A stretch of DNA of 64,000 nt from Variovorax paradoxus (GTDB lineage: Bacteria > Pseudomonadota > Gammaproteobacteria > Burkholderiales > Burkholderiaceae_C), in the NCBI RefSeq assembly GCF_000834655.1, contig NZ_JXQQ01000032.1:1-64000 (forward strand), written 5' to 3'. The position numbers and the translations under genes are program-made. Of the stretch, positions 33,149 through 42,338 are shown piece after piece. The notes beneath the pieces are model-generated. The model saw only the letters and a program-made list of their open reading frames with translations, was not told the origin of the DNA and did not search any database. Positions within the stretch are counted from its first letter, which is position 1. Every line of letters starts with the position of its first letter.

Positions 33149-33661
33149 TCAGGGCCGCGGGCCTTGGCGAGGATCGTCGCGCGCGTCCAGGTATTCGAGT
33201 CCGAGCGGTCCGATCGCGGTGACCTGGGTCACGTACTCGCCCGACTGCGCGCAGTGGAAGTGGAAGGTGTTGCCAGGCAAGACGATCACGCTTCCTGGTG
33301 GATACGCCTTCAGGCTCGCTTCGTCGAAGCTTTCGCCCAAGCCGATGTAGAAGACGCCCGACATCACCGTGTAGATCCGGTCTTCGGGATGCCAGTGCGG
33401 CATGAGGCGGACACCAGAGGGCACCTTGACGCGGATCACATACGGTCCCGGCTCAGCCGGATGCCCGACGATGATGGCCAGCCGCACGGTGGGCGGAAAT
33501 GCATCGAACGGTTGCCAGACGATGTCCTCGGGCAATACCCATCTGAAGGTGGACTGGCCGGGTTGGTGAGCCGAAGCCTTCTCGGCTGGCTCTTCATCGA
33601 TAGTTGCAGAGGGGCGCTGGGCTGAGCGGTGCTGGGCATCGCTCGTGTCGGTGTGGCTCAT
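33149..33661 (-). CDS. Cupin-domain protein
   Basis: This encodes 170 residues. The cupin motifs are VRLMPHWHPEDRIYTVMSGVFYIG (two histidines and a glutamate-like acid) and PPGSVIVLPGNTFHFHCAQ, a well-formed metal site. Residues 1-38 are charged and probably disordered. The substrate is unknown. It is convergent with the other cupin gene 21 bp away. A half copy of the inverted-repeat element and an AT-rich palindrome lie upstream of its start. Confidence 0.82.
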   Translation of the reverse strand: MSHTDTSDAQHRSAQRPSATIDEEPAEKASAHQPGQSTFRWVLPEDIVWQPFDAFPPTVRLAIIVGHPAEPGPYVIRVKVPSGVRLMPHWHPEDRIYTVMSGVFYIGLGESFDEASLKAYPPGSVIVLPGNTFHFHCAQSGEYVTQVTAIGPLGLEYLDARDDPRQGPRP

Positions 33662-33738
33662 GGAGTAGCTCCTGGAAGTGAGGGCACGAGAACGGCTGTT
33701 CGCGTTCTCGAGCTTGGTCCAGTGCCGATGGCTGCTCA

Positions 33739-33753
33739 ATTGGACGATGGTGT
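33739..33753. promoter_or_regulatory. Half copy (D) of the inverted-repeat element
   Basis: ATTGGACGATGGTGT is identical to the left arm of element A. It is preceded by GGCTGCTCA. No second arm is seen within 60 bp; instead a short repeat CCTCAGACG/CCTCAGGCG follows. It lies about 78 bp upstream of the minus-strand cupin gene. Confidence 0.55.
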
Positions 33754-33812
33754 GGGCCTCAGACGTTGCCCTGAACTGACCTCAGGCGACGCGGCGATCA
33801 CCTATCTTATTT

Positions 33813-33832
33813 AACATAATGCACATTGTGTT
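33813..33832. promoter_or_regulatory. AT-rich 20-bp palindrome upstream of the cupin gene
   Basis: AACATAATGCACATTGTGTT differs from a perfect palindrome at one base pair. It sits in the only strongly AT-rich patch nearby, between the cupin gene start (33661) and the end of the DUF2726 gene. It resembles MarR/IclR-type operators in size, but no regulator of those families is encoded nearby. Confidence 0.5.
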
Positions 33833-33887
33833 ATTTGTATGGACACGATGTTGCCGTCCATTCCCCAGGCCATGCAAGCAAATGCCC

Positions 33888-34370
33888 TCAAGACCCCTGC
33901 GGACTGACAGATGCAAGCGACGGATCGAAATCCGCCTCCACGCGCCCGATGTCAGGCACGCGTGGATAGCGCAACACCCGGTACCCGGCCTCGATCAACA
34001 TCGCATCGCGATCCGGATCGCGTCTGGCCTTGTCTTTCTGGTTCTTGTCGCCGAGTTCGACCACCGCCACGACCTTGAACGAGCGATCGCACACGACGAA
34101 ATCGGCGATCCTGCGGCTGAAGGTGCTGCGCGCCGCGCGCGTGCGGGCTGTGAGCAACGCGCCAAAGCTGACCTGCGGGAGCACCACCAGGTCCGGCAGC
34201 GTCTGCACGAGGCGGTTGTACATCGCCTGTTCGCGCGCGGTAAGCGGCGGCCGTGCCTTGGGCTTGTCGACAAAGCCGCTGGTGCTCTGTTCGGACCGCT
34301 TCTTGGCCACCACCAGGTACACCAGCACCCCGACGGCCAACAAAACGACCATGAATAGGAACGTATTCAT
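33888..34370 (-). CDS. DUF2726 membrane-anchored nuclease-like protein
   Basis: This encodes 160 residues. One N-terminal membrane span (MNTFLFMVVLLAVGVLVYLV) precedes LTAREQAMYNRLVQTLPDLVVLPQVSF and DFVVCDRSFKVVAVVELGDK, then KDKARRDPDRDAMLIEAGY, the DUF2726 pattern. The E-x-D/K strand arrangement resembles the PD-(D/E)XK nuclease fold, though activity is unproven. Position and size match the family. Confidence 0.82.
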   Translation of the reverse strand: MNTFLFMVVLLAVGVLVYLVVAKKRSEQSTSGFVDKPKARPPLTAREQAMYNRLVQTLPDLVVLPQVSFGALLTARTRAARSTFSRRIADFVVCDRSFKVVAVVELGDKNQKDKARRDPDRDAMLIEAGYRVLRYPRVPDIGRVEADFDPSLASVSPQGS

Positions 34371-34474
34371 CTCTGCTTCTCCTTCTCCACAGAGTCTCGC
34401 ACGAGTGTGCAGGCGCCCTTTTTTCGGTGTTCTGCCGGGCCTGCAACGCGATGGATTCCGCCTTCAGCGCCTGC

Positions 34475-34687
34475 TCAGCGCTTGGTCGAACCGCCGGATC
34501 CTCTGCCTTCGTAGTTCACTCCCTTGGTCTGCTTGATCTCGATCTTCTTCGCATCCGTACAAGGCTCGTTCGAGTACGTGATCTTGCCGCCCACTACACA
34601 TTTGTAGATCGAGTGCTGGGCCGCCGCGTCGAGCGCGAAATTCGCCAAGCCCAGTGCGACGACGACGCCGCCGAGCCCTTTCACCAT
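34475..34687 (-). CDS. Small exported DUF4124-like protein
   Basis: This encodes 70 residues. A signal peptide (GLGGVVVALGLANFALDAAAQ) is followed by IYKCVVGGKITYSNEPCTDAKK, a short DUF4124 motif with two cysteines that probably form a disulfide. The remaining tail is Gly/Ser-rich. The role of the family is unknown. Its start overlaps the end of the ankyrin gene by 7 bp, so they are co-translated. Confidence 0.75.
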   Translation of the reverse strand: MVKGLGGVVVALGLANFALDAAAQHSIYKCVVGGKITYSNEPCTDAKKIEIKQTKGVNYEGRGSGGSTKR

Positions 34688-35358
34688 TTACCGTCCTTCG
34701 GTGGCGCCTTCGGGCCTGGCTTCGCATTCATGGCCGCCTTGATCAGCTCGGCGGCTTCCGCCCGGTTCGCCTTGTTCGCGAAGTCGACCGCAGTCATACC
34801 CAACTGATTTTTCATCGCCGTGTCAGCGCCTTCGGCCAGCAGCAATTTCACGGCTTCGCCCGAGCCGTACATCGCTGCCATCATCAGCGGCGTGGTGCCG
34901 TTGGGCGACTGCGCATCGATGAAGGCGTAGTTGTCCAGCAGCACCTTCATGATCGTCAACTGGCCGCTGGTGGCGGCGTAATGCAGCGGCGTCCAGCCGG
35001 TCTTGTTGACCGCGGCGTCGCGCTTGAGCAGTTGGTTGACCAAGTCCTGCTGGCCCTTGATGGCCGCCAGCATCAGCGGGGTTTCATCCTTGGCGTTGGC
35101 GATGTCCACATTCAGCTGCGGCGATTCGAGCAGCACCTGGATCACCTTCGGCGACGGTTCGCGCAGGGCGATGAGCAGGCCGGTCTGGCCTTTCTCGTCG
35201 CGCGTGTTGGGGTCGAATCCGCGCTGCAGCAGGGTGCGCACGCCGCTCGCGTTGTCGCCGCGCACGGCTCGGAAAAAGTCTTCGAACGATCCAGCCTGCG
35301 CCGCAAAAGAAGCAAATATGACAAGGACATAAAGCGATTTCTTGAAGTAATTTCTCAT
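34681..35358 (-). CDS. Exported ankyrin-repeat protein
   Basis: This encodes 225 residues. A signal peptide (KSLYVLVIFASFAAQA) precedes about five ankyrin repeats, for example GQTGLLIALREPSPKVIQVLL, DETPLMLAAIKGQQDLVNQLL, WTPLHYAATSGQLTIMKVLL and TTPLMMAAMYGSGEAVKLLL. Ankyrin repeats bind proteins; a periplasmic partner is likely. The start overlaps the tatD stop (ATGA), a linkage of these genes seen in related Burkholderiales as far as I recall. Confidence 0.9.
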   Translation of the reverse strand: MRNYFKKSLYVLVIFASFAAQAGSFEDFFRAVRGDNASGVRTLLQRGFDPNTRDEKGQTGLLIALREPSPKVIQVLLESPQLNVDIANAKDETPLMLAAIKGQQDLVNQLLKRDAAVNKTGWTPLHYAATSGQLTIMKVLLDNYAFIDAQSPNGTTPLMMAAMYGSGEAVKLLLAEGADTAMKNQLGMTAVDFANKANRAEAAELIKAAMNAKPGPKAPPKDGKW

Positions 35359-36161
35359 GATTTGACGTCCCTGAACAGCGTTTCGAAGTTGTCGCTTGTC
35401 GCCCGGGCGATGGCCTCTACGGGCACGTTTCGCAGTTCGGCGATCTGTTGCGCCACATAAGGCACATACGACGGATTGTTGGTCTTGCCGCGGTACGGCA
35501 CGGGCGCCAGATACGGGCTGTCGGTCTCGATCAGCATGCGGTCGAGCGGCACGAAGGCGGCCACGTCGCGCAGGTCCTGCGCCTTCTTGAACGTCAGGAT
35601 GCCCGAGAACGAAATGTAGAACCCCAGGTCGAGCGCTGCGCGGGCCACCTCGGCGGTTTCGGTGAAGCAATGGAACACGCCGCCTGCCGCACCCGAGGAG
35701 CCGTCTTCGCCCTCCTCCTTCAGGATCGCAATCGTGTCGGCCGAAGCCTCGCGGGTATGGATGATGAGCGGCTTGCGGGTCTGCTGCGCGGCGCGGATGT
35801 GCACGCGGAAGCGGTCGCGCTGCCACTCCATGTCGGCGATGCTGCGGCCGCCCTTGCGCTCTTCCATCTGGTAGTAGTCCAGGCCCGTTTCACCGATGGC
35901 CACCACGCGGGGCCGGGCGGAAAGCCGCACCAGGTCTTCGACGCTGGGCTCGGCGATATCCTCGTTGTCGGGGTGCACGCCCACGCTGGCCCAGAAGTTG
36001 TCGTAGCTGGCGGCCAGTGCCTGCACGTCGTCGAACTCCTCGAGCTTGGTGCAGATGCAGAGGGCCCGATCGACCTTGGCCGCGGCCATGGCGGCGCGGA
36101 TCTGCGGCATCTGGTCCGCGAACTCAGGGAAGGTCAGGTGGCAATGGGAGTCTGTGAACAT
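35355..36161 (-). CDS. tatD: TatD-family metal-dependent hydrolase
   Basis: This encodes 268 residues. DSHCHLTF gives the first metal ligands, VAIGETGLDYYQ the glutamate, PLIIHTREA and GVFHCFTE the histidines, and IETDSPYLAPVPYRG the last aspartate: the full TatD signature. The family has 3'-5' DNA exonuclease and D-aminoacyl-tRNA or peptide hydrolase activities. It follows the PilZ gene after 119 bp and is coupled to the ankyrin gene. Confidence 0.93.
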   Translation of the reverse strand: MFTDSHCHLTFPEFADQMPQIRAAMAAAKVDRALCICTKLEEFDDVQALAASYDNFWASVGVHPDNEDIAEPSVEDLVRLSARPRVVAIGETGLDYYQMEERKGGRSIADMEWQRDRFRVHIRAAQQTRKPLIIHTREASADTIAILKEEGEDGSSGAAGGVFHCFTETAEVARAALDLGFYISFSGILTFKKAQDLRDVAAFVPLDRMLIETDSPYLAPVPYRGKTNNPSYVPYVAQQIAELRNVPVEAIARATSDNFETLFRDVKS

Positions 36162-36280
36162 GACGCTGATTGTCGGGCTCGTGCCAGAAATACGGCGGAA
36201 CCGGCTCGGCCGGGCAGCTGGTGTCGCCCCCGGCAGAGAGTTGGCGCAGCGACACGGAGTGCGCGCAGCCCGGGGGAGCC

Positions 36281-36670
36281 CTAGATTGTTTGTGTGGGGC
36301 GGTCGGACGCCATCGAGCCGCCCAGGGCTGCCTCGATCCGCGCCTTCAGCTGCCGCGACTTGTCGTCTGACGGAAAGCGGATGCCCACGCCGGGCGCCCG
36401 GTTGCCTGCGGCGCGTGCCGGGGTGATCCACGCGACCTTGCCGGCCACCGGATAGCGCTGCGGGTCTTCAGGCAGCGTCAACAGGACATAAACGTCATCG
36501 CCCAGCCGGTACTCGCGCGTGGTGGGAATGAAGATGCCGCCCTCGGCAAAAAGCGGGATATACGCCGCGTAGAGCGCCCCCTTCTCCTTGATGGCGAGCT
36601 GGATGACGCTCGGCCTTGCGGGCGTGGAGGCTGCGGGGGCAGCGGCGGCGGGGGCGACAGGTTGGTTCAT
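36281..36670 (-). CDS. PilZ-domain protein
   Basis: This encodes 129 residues. After an Ala/Pro-rich start (residues 1-20) it has the PilZ fold: ALYAAYIPLFAEGGIFIPT, YRLGDDVYVLLTLP, and VAWITPARAAGNRAPGVGIRF. The RxxxR and D/NxSxxG c-di-GMP-binding motifs are absent, as in the type IV pilus PilZ of Pseudomonas, so it likely acts in pilus assembly rather than as a c-di-GMP receptor. Its start overlaps the holB stop, as in other Burkholderiales. Confidence 0.9.
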   Translation of the reverse strand: MNQPVAPAAAAPAASTPARPSVIQLAIKEKGALYAAYIPLFAEGGIFIPTTREYRLGDDVYVLLTLPEDPQRYPVAGKVAWITPARAAGNRAPGVGIRFPSDDKSRQLKARIEAALGGSMASDRPTQTI

Positions 36671-37683
36671 GGGCGGCGAGCGGCTGAGTTTAGGGTGCTT
36701 CGCGCTTCGCTCACAAGCGCTTCGAGCATGAGACCTGCATTGAACGGATGTTCGGCGGTTCTCGCGGCGTTCGCGAGCGACTTCGACCAGCGCGCCAAGG
36801 CCTGCCGCGACGGCGCCGCCGGCAGGTCGCCCGCCTCGAAGAAACGTGGCTCGGCACCGTTGCCGACAGCCATCAGGTCGTGGCAGAGCTTCTGCAGCGC
36901 GCCAACCGCTTGGGCCGGCGCATGGTCCGACAGCGCACCCACGTCACCGCGTGAGATGGCCTTGGGGAACAGCGACCACGCCTTGGGCGACTGGCCGGAA
37001 CGCGCGAGCCGCAAGGCATCGCTGGGGCGTCCGCCGGCGGCGCGCAACAGGGCGGCCGCATCGGCGGCCGGCACGTCCTGCGCGACGAGCCAGGCTTCGG
37101 CCTCGGCTGTTCCGGGCCACGGCAGCGTGAAGCCCAGGCAGCGGCTGCGAATGGTGGGCAGCAGTTGCCAGGCAGCCTCGCTCGCGAGCACGAAACGCAC
37201 GTCACCGACCGGCTCCTCGAGCGTCTTGAGCAGCGCGTTCGCGGTGATGGTGTTCATGCGCTCGGCCGGATACACCAGCACGACCTTGCCGCGCCCACGC
37301 GCGCTCGTGCGCTGGGCGAAGCCGACCGCATCGCGCATCGCCTCGACGCGGATTTCGCGGCTCGCCTTGCGCTTCTTGTCGTCGATGTCGGCCTGCGCCT
37401 TCTCTTCGAGCGGCCAGCCCAGCTCCTGCATGGCGACCTCGGGCATCAGCACGCACAGGTCGGCATGGGTGCGGACCTCGATGGCGTGGCAACTGGCGCA
37501 GTGGCCGCAGGCGGCACCGCCCTCCTCCGCCGGCTGCTCGCACAGCCAGGCGGCGGCGAGAGCCAATGCGAGTTCGTATTGGCCGATGCCCGACGGGCCT
37601 TGCAGCAGCCAGGCATGGCCGCGCTGGCGCAGCAACTCAGCGAGCGGCTGGCGCAGCCAGGGCGTGAGGGCCGGCACGCTCAT
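36667..37683 (-). CDS. holB: DNA polymerase III subunit delta prime
   Basis: This encodes 338 residues. It contains the clamp-loader AAA+ fold, zinc-binding cysteines (ACGHCASCH, with one more upstream) and the SRC sensor motif ([12 protein letters not shown]). The P-loop-like GPSGIGQ lacks the lysine, as expected since delta prime does not bind ATP. It acts in loading the sliding clamp during replication. It overlaps tmk upstream and pilZ downstream. Confidence 0.93.
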   Translation of the reverse strand: MSVPALTPWLRQPLAELLRQRGHAWLLQGPSGIGQYELALALAAAWLCEQPAEEGGAACGHCASCHAIEVRTHADLCVLMPEVAMQELGWPLEEKAQADIDDKKRKASREIRVEAMRDAVGFAQRTSARGRGKVVLVYPAERMNTITANALLKTLEEPVGDVRFVLASEAAWQLLPTIRSRCLGFTLPWPGTAEAEAWLVAQDVPAADAAALLRAAGGRPSDALRLARSGQSPKAWSLFPKAISRGDVGALSDHAPAQAVGALQKLCHDLMAVGNGAEPRFFEAGDLPAAPSRQALARWSKSLANAARTAEHPFNAGLMLEALVSEARSTLNSAARRP

Positions 37684-38339
37684 CGCGCGACACCTGCGCT
37701 GTGCGATGCCAGCACACCGCGCGCCACCAGCGCGGCTTCGATCTGCTGCCAGACCTGGTCGCGCGCCTGGCTGGCGTCGATGCGAACGAAGCGCTGCGCA
37801 TCGGCGGCAGCGCGGTCTGCGTAGCCCTGGGCCACGCGGCGGAAGAACTCGACCGGCTGCGCCTCGAACTTGTCGGGCAAGCGGGCGCCAGCCAGGCGCT
37901 GTGCCGCGATCTCGGGCGCGAGGTCGAACCACAGCGTGACGTCGGGCTGCAGCAGCCCTTCCGCCCTGCCCCCTTGCGCCCACTGCTCCAGCGTCGAGAG
38001 GACGCCGGCATCGAAACCTCGCCCTGCGCCCTGGTAGGCGAAAGTGGCATCGGTGAAACGGTCGCACAGCACCAGGTCACCGCGCGCGAGCGCCGGTTCG
38101 ATGACCTGCACGATGTGATCGCGCCGGGCCGCGAACACGAGCAGCGATTCGGTCAGCGGGTCCATCGGCTGTTCGAGGATCAGCCCGCGCAGCGTTTCCG
38201 CCAGCGGCGTGCCGCCGGGCTCGCGCGTGCGCACCACCGTGCGGCCTTGCGCGTTGAAGAGCGCCTCCATCGCATCGAGATGGCTCGACTTGCCCGCGCC
38301 ATCGATGCCTTCCAGCGTCAGAAAGAGGCCTTTGCTCAT
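37680..38339 (-). CDS. tmk: Thymidylate kinase
   Basis: This encodes 219 residues. [16 protein letters not shown] is the P-loop, [11 protein letters not shown] the DRX-like substrate motif region, and [18 protein letters not shown] the conserved DR(Y/F/S) site; PDVTLWFDL follows. The enzyme phosphorylates dTMP to dTDP. It overlaps both neighbours in the mltG-tmk-holB-pilZ operon by 4 bp. Confidence 0.96.
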   Translation of the reverse strand: MSKGLFLTLEGIDGAGKSSHLDAMEALFNAQGRTVVRTREPGGTPLAETLRGLILEQPMDPLTESLLVFAARRDHIVQVIEPALARGDLVLCDRFTDATFAYQGAGRGFDAGVLSTLEQWAQGGRAEGLLQPDVTLWFDLAPEIAAQRLAGARLPDKFEAQPVEFFRRVAQGYADRAAADAQRFVRIDASQARDQVWQQIEAALVARGVLASHSAGVAR

Positions 38340-39358
38340 TGCGTCGCCTTGGGTTTGGAGTCGCCACCGCCACGCTGGTAGCGATTGACCGCACGGTTGT
38401 GGTCGTCGAGCGAGCTGCTGAACTGGCTCGTGCCGTCGCCGCGCGAAACGAAATACAGCGATTTGCTTTGCGCCGGTTGCACCGCCGCCAACAGCGCGGC
38501 CTTGCCTGGCATCGCGATCGGCGTGGGTGGCAGGCCGCCGCGGGTGTAGGTGTTCCAGGGGCTGTCGGTCTGCAGGTCTTTCTTGCGCAGGTTGCCGTCG
38601 AAGGCGGCGCCCAGGCCGTAGATCACCGTCGGATCGGTCTGCAGCGGCATGCCGATGCGCAGGCGGTTGGTGAAGACGGCTGCAATTTCGGCGCGGTCGT
38701 TGGCCTTTCCTGTCTCCTTCTCGACAATGCTGGCCAGAATAAGCGCCTCATCGGCCGATTTGAGGGGCAAATCAGCTGCCCTAGCCGACCAGGCGGCTTC
38801 GAGCTTCTTGTCCATGGCGCGCATGGCGCGTTGCAGCAGGGCGACGTCGGTCGAGCCCTTCGAGTAGGTGTAGGTGTCCGGGAAGAAGCGGCCTTCGGGA
38901 TGCAGGCCGGGTTTGCCGAGCTTGGCCATCAGCGCCTCGTCGGTCAGGCCCACGCTCTCGGGCTTGAGTTGCTCGGCCTTGCCGAGCGCGGCGCGCACCT
39001 GGCGCATATTCCAGCCCTCGACCAGCACCAGGCTTCGCGTGGCCTCTTCGCCGCGCACCAGGATGTTGAGCAGGAGCTTGGGCGTGACGCCGCGCTCCAG
39101 TTCGTAGCTGCCGGCGCGGATCTGGCGGTCTTGCCCCGAGACGCGGAACCACAAATAGAGCAACTGCGGCTGCACGTCGACGCCGGCATCGGCCACCGCC
39201 TGGGCGATGCCGCGCGGCGTGGTGCCGGGCTCGACGGAAAGATCGGCGCTCGGCGCCGACATCTTGAGCGGCTGGTGCACCCACCAGAGTCCGCCGGCGC
39301 CAAGCGCGAGCGCGATCAGGGCGGCCAGCAGGAAGAGCGTAAGAAAGAAGCTGCGCAC
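38336..39358 (-). CDS. mltG: Endolytic murein transglycosylase MltG
   Basis: About 340 residues. One N-terminal membrane span ([22 protein letters not shown]), then a LysM-like part, then the YceG catalytic domain with [23 protein letters not shown], in which the glutamate cleaves nascent glycan strands. The terminal block [19 protein letters not shown] and [14 protein letters not shown] is characteristic. The start is taken as GTG 39358, giving a normal N terminus; a GTG at 39424 would add 22 residues. It is divergent from ygfZ. Confidence 0.92.
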   Translation of the reverse strand: MRSFFLTLFLLAALIALALGAGGLWWVHQPLKMSAPSADLSVEPGTTPRGIAQAVADAGVDVQPQLLYLWFRVSGQDRQIRAGSYELERGVTPKLLLNILVRGEEATRSLVLVEGWNMRQVRAALGKAEQLKPESVGLTDEALMAKLGKPGLHPEGRFFPDTYTYSKGSTDVALLQRAMRAMDKKLEAAWSARAADLPLKSADEALILASIVEKETGKANDRAEIAAVFTNRLRIGMPLQTDPTVIYGLGAAFDGNLRKKDLQTDSPWNTYTRGGLPPTPIAMPGKAALLAAVQPAQSKSLYFVSRGDGTSQFSSSLDDHNRAVNRYQRGGGDSKPKATQ

Positions 39359-39456
39359 GGATCCGATGGAGAGCGTTGGGTCGGTTCGATCGACCGGGGA
39401 AAAAGGAGGGAGTCCCTGCCGCACCGAGGGAACAGGCCGACCATGATAATTCAGCG

Positions 39457-40383
39457 ATGACCACAGTCGTTCTCAACGGGACCGCCACGCTGTCCCAACT
39501 CGGCGTGATCCGCGCCGAAGGCCCCGATGCAGCCAGCTTCCTGCACGGACAACTGACCCAGGATTTCTCCCTGCTCGGCGCCACCGAAGCCCGGCTCGCC
39601 GCGCTCTGCACCGCCAAGGGCCGCGTCATTGCCAGCTTCATCGGCATCCGGCCGCAGCCCGAGCTGATCCTCCTGGTGTGCAGCCGCGACATCCTCGCCG
39701 CCACGCTCAAGCGCCTCTCGATGTACGTGCTGCGTGCCAAGGTCAAGCTGACCGACGCCACCGACCAGTTCGCGCTGTACGGCCTGGCCGGCACCGCGCT
39801 CACCGCCAACGGCCTCGACGCGGCCACGCCGCCCGGCAAGCGCACTGCAATCGGCGATGGCATCAGCGCCGTCTCGCTGTACCCGGCCGACGGCGTGCCG
39901 CGTGCCTTGTGGATCGCGCCCGCCGACCACGCCGCGCCGGCGGGCTCCCAGCTCGACGCCGACCTCTGGCAATGGAGCGAAGTCCGCAGCGGCATCGTGA
40001 CCGTGACCACGCCGATCATCGAAGCCTTCGTGCCGCAGATGATCAATTACGAATCGGTGGGCGGCGTGAACTTCAAGAAGGGCTGCTACCCCGGCCAGGA
40101 AATCGTGGCGCGCAGCCAGTTCCGCGGCACGCTCAAGCGGCGCACCTATCTCATGCAGGCCGACGCGCCCGTGGCGGTCGGGCAGGAAGTGTTCGCGGCT
40201 GGCGATGGCGGGCAGCCCGTCGGCACCGTCGCCCAGGCGGCAGCGGCGCCGGGCGGCGGCTGGTCGGCGCTGGTCTCGATGCAGATCTCGGCGCTCGAAG
40301 CCGGCAATCTGCATGCCGGCGCGGCCGACGGCCCCGGCCTGGCGGTCGAGCCGCTTCCCTACGCCTTGCTCGAAGACATCTGA
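39457..40383 (+). CDS. ygfZ: tRNA-modifying / folate-binding protein YgfZ
   Basis: This encodes 308 residues. The signature KGCYPGQEIVARSQFRG is present near residue 207, and the N terminus (VIRAEGPDAASFLHGQLTQD) matches the GcvT-like fold. YgfZ uses tetrahydrofolate to help maintain or repair iron-sulfur enzymes. The start at 39457 is the first ATG giving this N terminus. It is followed by a strong intrinsic terminator. Confidence 0.93.
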   Translation: MTTVVLNGTATLSQLGVIRAEGPDAASFLHGQLTQDFSLLGATEARLAALCTAKGRVIASFIGIRPQPELILLVCSRDILAATLKRLSMYVLRAKVKLTDATDQFALYGLAGTALTANGLDAATPPGKRTAIGDGISAVSLYPADGVPRALWIAPADHAAPAGSQLDADLWQWSEVRSGIVTVTTPIIEAFVPQMINYESVGGVNFKKGCYPGQEIVARSQFRGTLKRRTYLMQADAPVAVGQEVFAAGDGGQPVGTVAQAAAAPGGGWSALVSMQISALEAGNLHAGAADGPGLAVEPLPYALLEDI

Positions 40384-40428
40384 TTTTTCCTTCCCCCAAC
40401 GCCCCAACGCCCTGGCGCGAAGGGGCGC

Positions 40429-40461
40429 ATGGCGCCATCGAAAAGATGGCGCCATTTTTTT
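40429..40461 (+). terminator. Rho-independent terminator after ygfZ
   Basis: ATGGCGCCATC at 40429-40439 pairs perfectly with GATGGCGCCAT at 40445-40455 around a GAAAA loop, followed by a run of seven T (40455-40461). This is a textbook intrinsic terminator for ygfZ. Confidence 0.93.
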
Positions 40462-40537
40462 GTGCCTCGCTTAACCCCGCCGTCGATGCTGCGCCGTAGA
40501 AGCCTGCATCGATCCACTCCTGGCAAGGAAGAGCACC

Positions 40538-41452
40538 ATGAAGCGCAGACTTTTTTCCACCGTCCTGGCCCTGACCGCCCTCACCAGCGGCCTGTCGGCC
40601 TGCGCCGACAGTTCGGCCCGCCCGTTCGCGCCGCCGTCCACCTCGAGCCGCATCGGCTCGCTGATGCAGATCGCCATCGTCGATCGCACGACCGGCGCCG
40701 AGCTCCCGATCTACCGCCACCGCGGCGAATACTGGGTGGCCGGCCGCCCCGGTGCGCGCTACGCCATTCGGGCGCGCAATGCGATGGGCGAACGCATCAT
40801 GGCCGTGATGTCGGTGGACGGCGTCAATGTCGTCACCGGCGAGACCGCGGGCATCGGGCAGACCGGCTACGTGTTCGGCGCGCGCGAAAACAGCGACATC
40901 ACGGGCTGGCGCAAAAGCGACTCGCAGATCGCGGCCTTCGAGTTCGCCTCGGCCGGCAACTCCTATGCGAGCCGCACCGGCCGCCCCGACGACGTGGGCG
41001 TGATCGGCGTTGCGCTATTCCGCGAGAACGTGCCGGTGCCGCCCCCGCCGCCGATCGCGCCCTACCCGAGCCGCGACGAGTACAGCCCCCGCGACCGCGA
41101 ACTGAGGAGCGAATCGTCTTCGATGGGCGATGCGCGAGCCAAGTCGGCACCCGCCGAGTCCGCATCCGCCGAGGCACCCGCGGGCAACATGGCGCGCCGC
41201 CAGGCCCCGGCCCCGAGCCTGGGCACGGCCCACGGCCGCCGCGAGACCTCGTATGTCGGCAAGACGAACTTCGAGCGCGCCCAATCCACTCCCGACGAAG
41301 TGGTCCGCATCCGCTACGACAGCCGCGAAAACCTCGTTGCCGCGGGCGTGATCCCGGTGCCGCCCCCGCCGCGCTGGCCGCGTCCGGCCGGCCCGTCGCC
41401 GTTCCCCGGCTCGGACCCCGGCTACGTGCCCGATCCGCCCGCTCGCTACTGA
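40538..41452 (+). CDS. Putative lipoprotein with proline-rich tail
   Basis: This encodes 304 residues. The signal peptide ends in a lipobox (LTSGLSAC, cysteine at about 22). Residues 40-150 look like one globular domain (IAIVDRTTGAELPIYRHRGEYWVAG, GARYAIRARNAMGERIMAVMSVDG), a pattern seen in proteins of unknown function that are predicted to be surface-exposed. Residues after 165 are low-complexity: Pro/Ser/Ala-rich with PPPPP and PPPPRWPRP. I do not recognise a functional family. The start has a good GCAAGGAAGAGC site before it. Confidence 0.75.
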   Translation: MKRRLFSTVLALTALTSGLSACADSSARPFAPPSTSSRIGSLMQIAIVDRTTGAELPIYRHRGEYWVAGRPGARYAIRARNAMGERIMAVMSVDGVNVVTGETAGIGQTGYVFGARENSDITGWRKSDSQIAAFEFASAGNSYASRTGRPDDVGVIGVALFRENVPVPPPPPIAPYPSRDEYSPRDRELRSESSSMGDARAKSAPAESASAEAPAGNMARRQAPAPSLGTAHGRRETSYVGKTNFERAQSTPDEVVRIRYDSRENLVAAGVIPVPPPPRWPRPAGPSPFPGSDPGYVPDPPARY

Positions 41453-41462
41453 GCGAAGGGGT

Positions 41463-42338
41463 TCAGCGCAGCGACCGCCGCATCTCGACGTGCGGGATGC
41501 CGGCTTCCTCGAACGGCTCGCCGTGCACCGCATACCCCAGCCGCGCATAGAACCGCTCGGCGCTGCGCTGTGCATTGAGCGCCACCTCGCGGTCGCCGCG
41601 CGTGCGGGCCGCCTCTTCGAGTGCCTGCATCACGGCCGCGCCGTGCCCCCCGCTGCGCAGCGTGCGGTGCACCGCCATGCGGCCGATGTGGGAGACGCCG
41701 TCTTCCGCGTCCAGCAGCCGCCCGGTCGCGATGACCTGGCCGATGCGGTTGCGCGCCACCGCGTGCAGCACGGCCTCGTCGTGCGCGTCCCACTCCAGTT
41801 CCTTCGGAATGTTCTGCTCCTCGATGAACACCGCGCGCCGCAGGGCGCCCGCGCCTTCGCCCAGCGTGTCCCATCGGCCCGTCTCCACGGTGCGCATCGG
41901 CTCGCCGGCCTCGAAACCCTGCAGCACCTCGCGCAATGCGGCGGGCACAGGCCTGGACGTCTGCGTGGCCGGATCGGCAAACACATAGACCAGCTCGCAG
42001 CCGACGAGGTATTGGTCCTGCCGGAACAGCGCGCCCTCGAACACGATCGACGAATTGCCGATGCGCGCGCACTTCATGCCCACGTCGATCACGTCGTCCA
42101 TGCGTGCCGAGGCGCGGAAATCGATCGTCGCCTTGCGCACGTACAGGTCGCCGCCCAGCGCATGCATCGCCTCCTCGTACGGCAGTGCCATCGCGCGCCA
42201 GTAGTCGGCAATGGCCGTGTCGAAGTACATCAGGTAGTGCGCGTTGAAGACGATCTTCTGCATGTCCACTTCGGCCCATCTCACGCGCAGGCGGTGGAAA
42301 AAGCGGAAGTCCTCGCGTCGATTCGCTGTCTCGGTCAT
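41463..42338 (-). CDS. Acyl-CoA thioesterase-GNAT acetyltransferase fusion
   Basis: This encodes 291 residues. Residues 1-140 are a 4HBT hot-dog domain: RVRWAEVDMQKIVFNAHYLMYFDTA with the catalytic aspartate. Residues 150-290 are a GNAT acetyltransferase: AVFIEEQNIPKELEWD, IGRMAVHRTLRSGGHGAAVM (acetyl-CoA binding), and AERFYARLGY. Such fusions occur in Burkholderiales. Coupling of the two activities is not established. It overlaps the esterase gene upstream by 4 bp. Confidence 0.9.
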   Translation of the reverse strand: MTETANRREDFRFFHRLRVRWAEVDMQKIVFNAHYLMYFDTAIADYWRAMALPYEEAMHALGGDLYVRKATIDFRASARMDDVIDVGMKCARIGNSSIVFEGALFRQDQYLVGCELVYVFADPATQTSRPVPAALREVLQGFEAGEPMRTVETGRWDTLGEGAGALRRAVFIEEQNIPKELEWDAHDEAVLHAVARNRIGQVIATGRLLDAEDGVSHIGRMAVHRTLRSGGHGAAVMQALEEAARTRGDREVALNAQRSAERFYARLGYAVHGEPFEEAGIPHVEMRRSLR

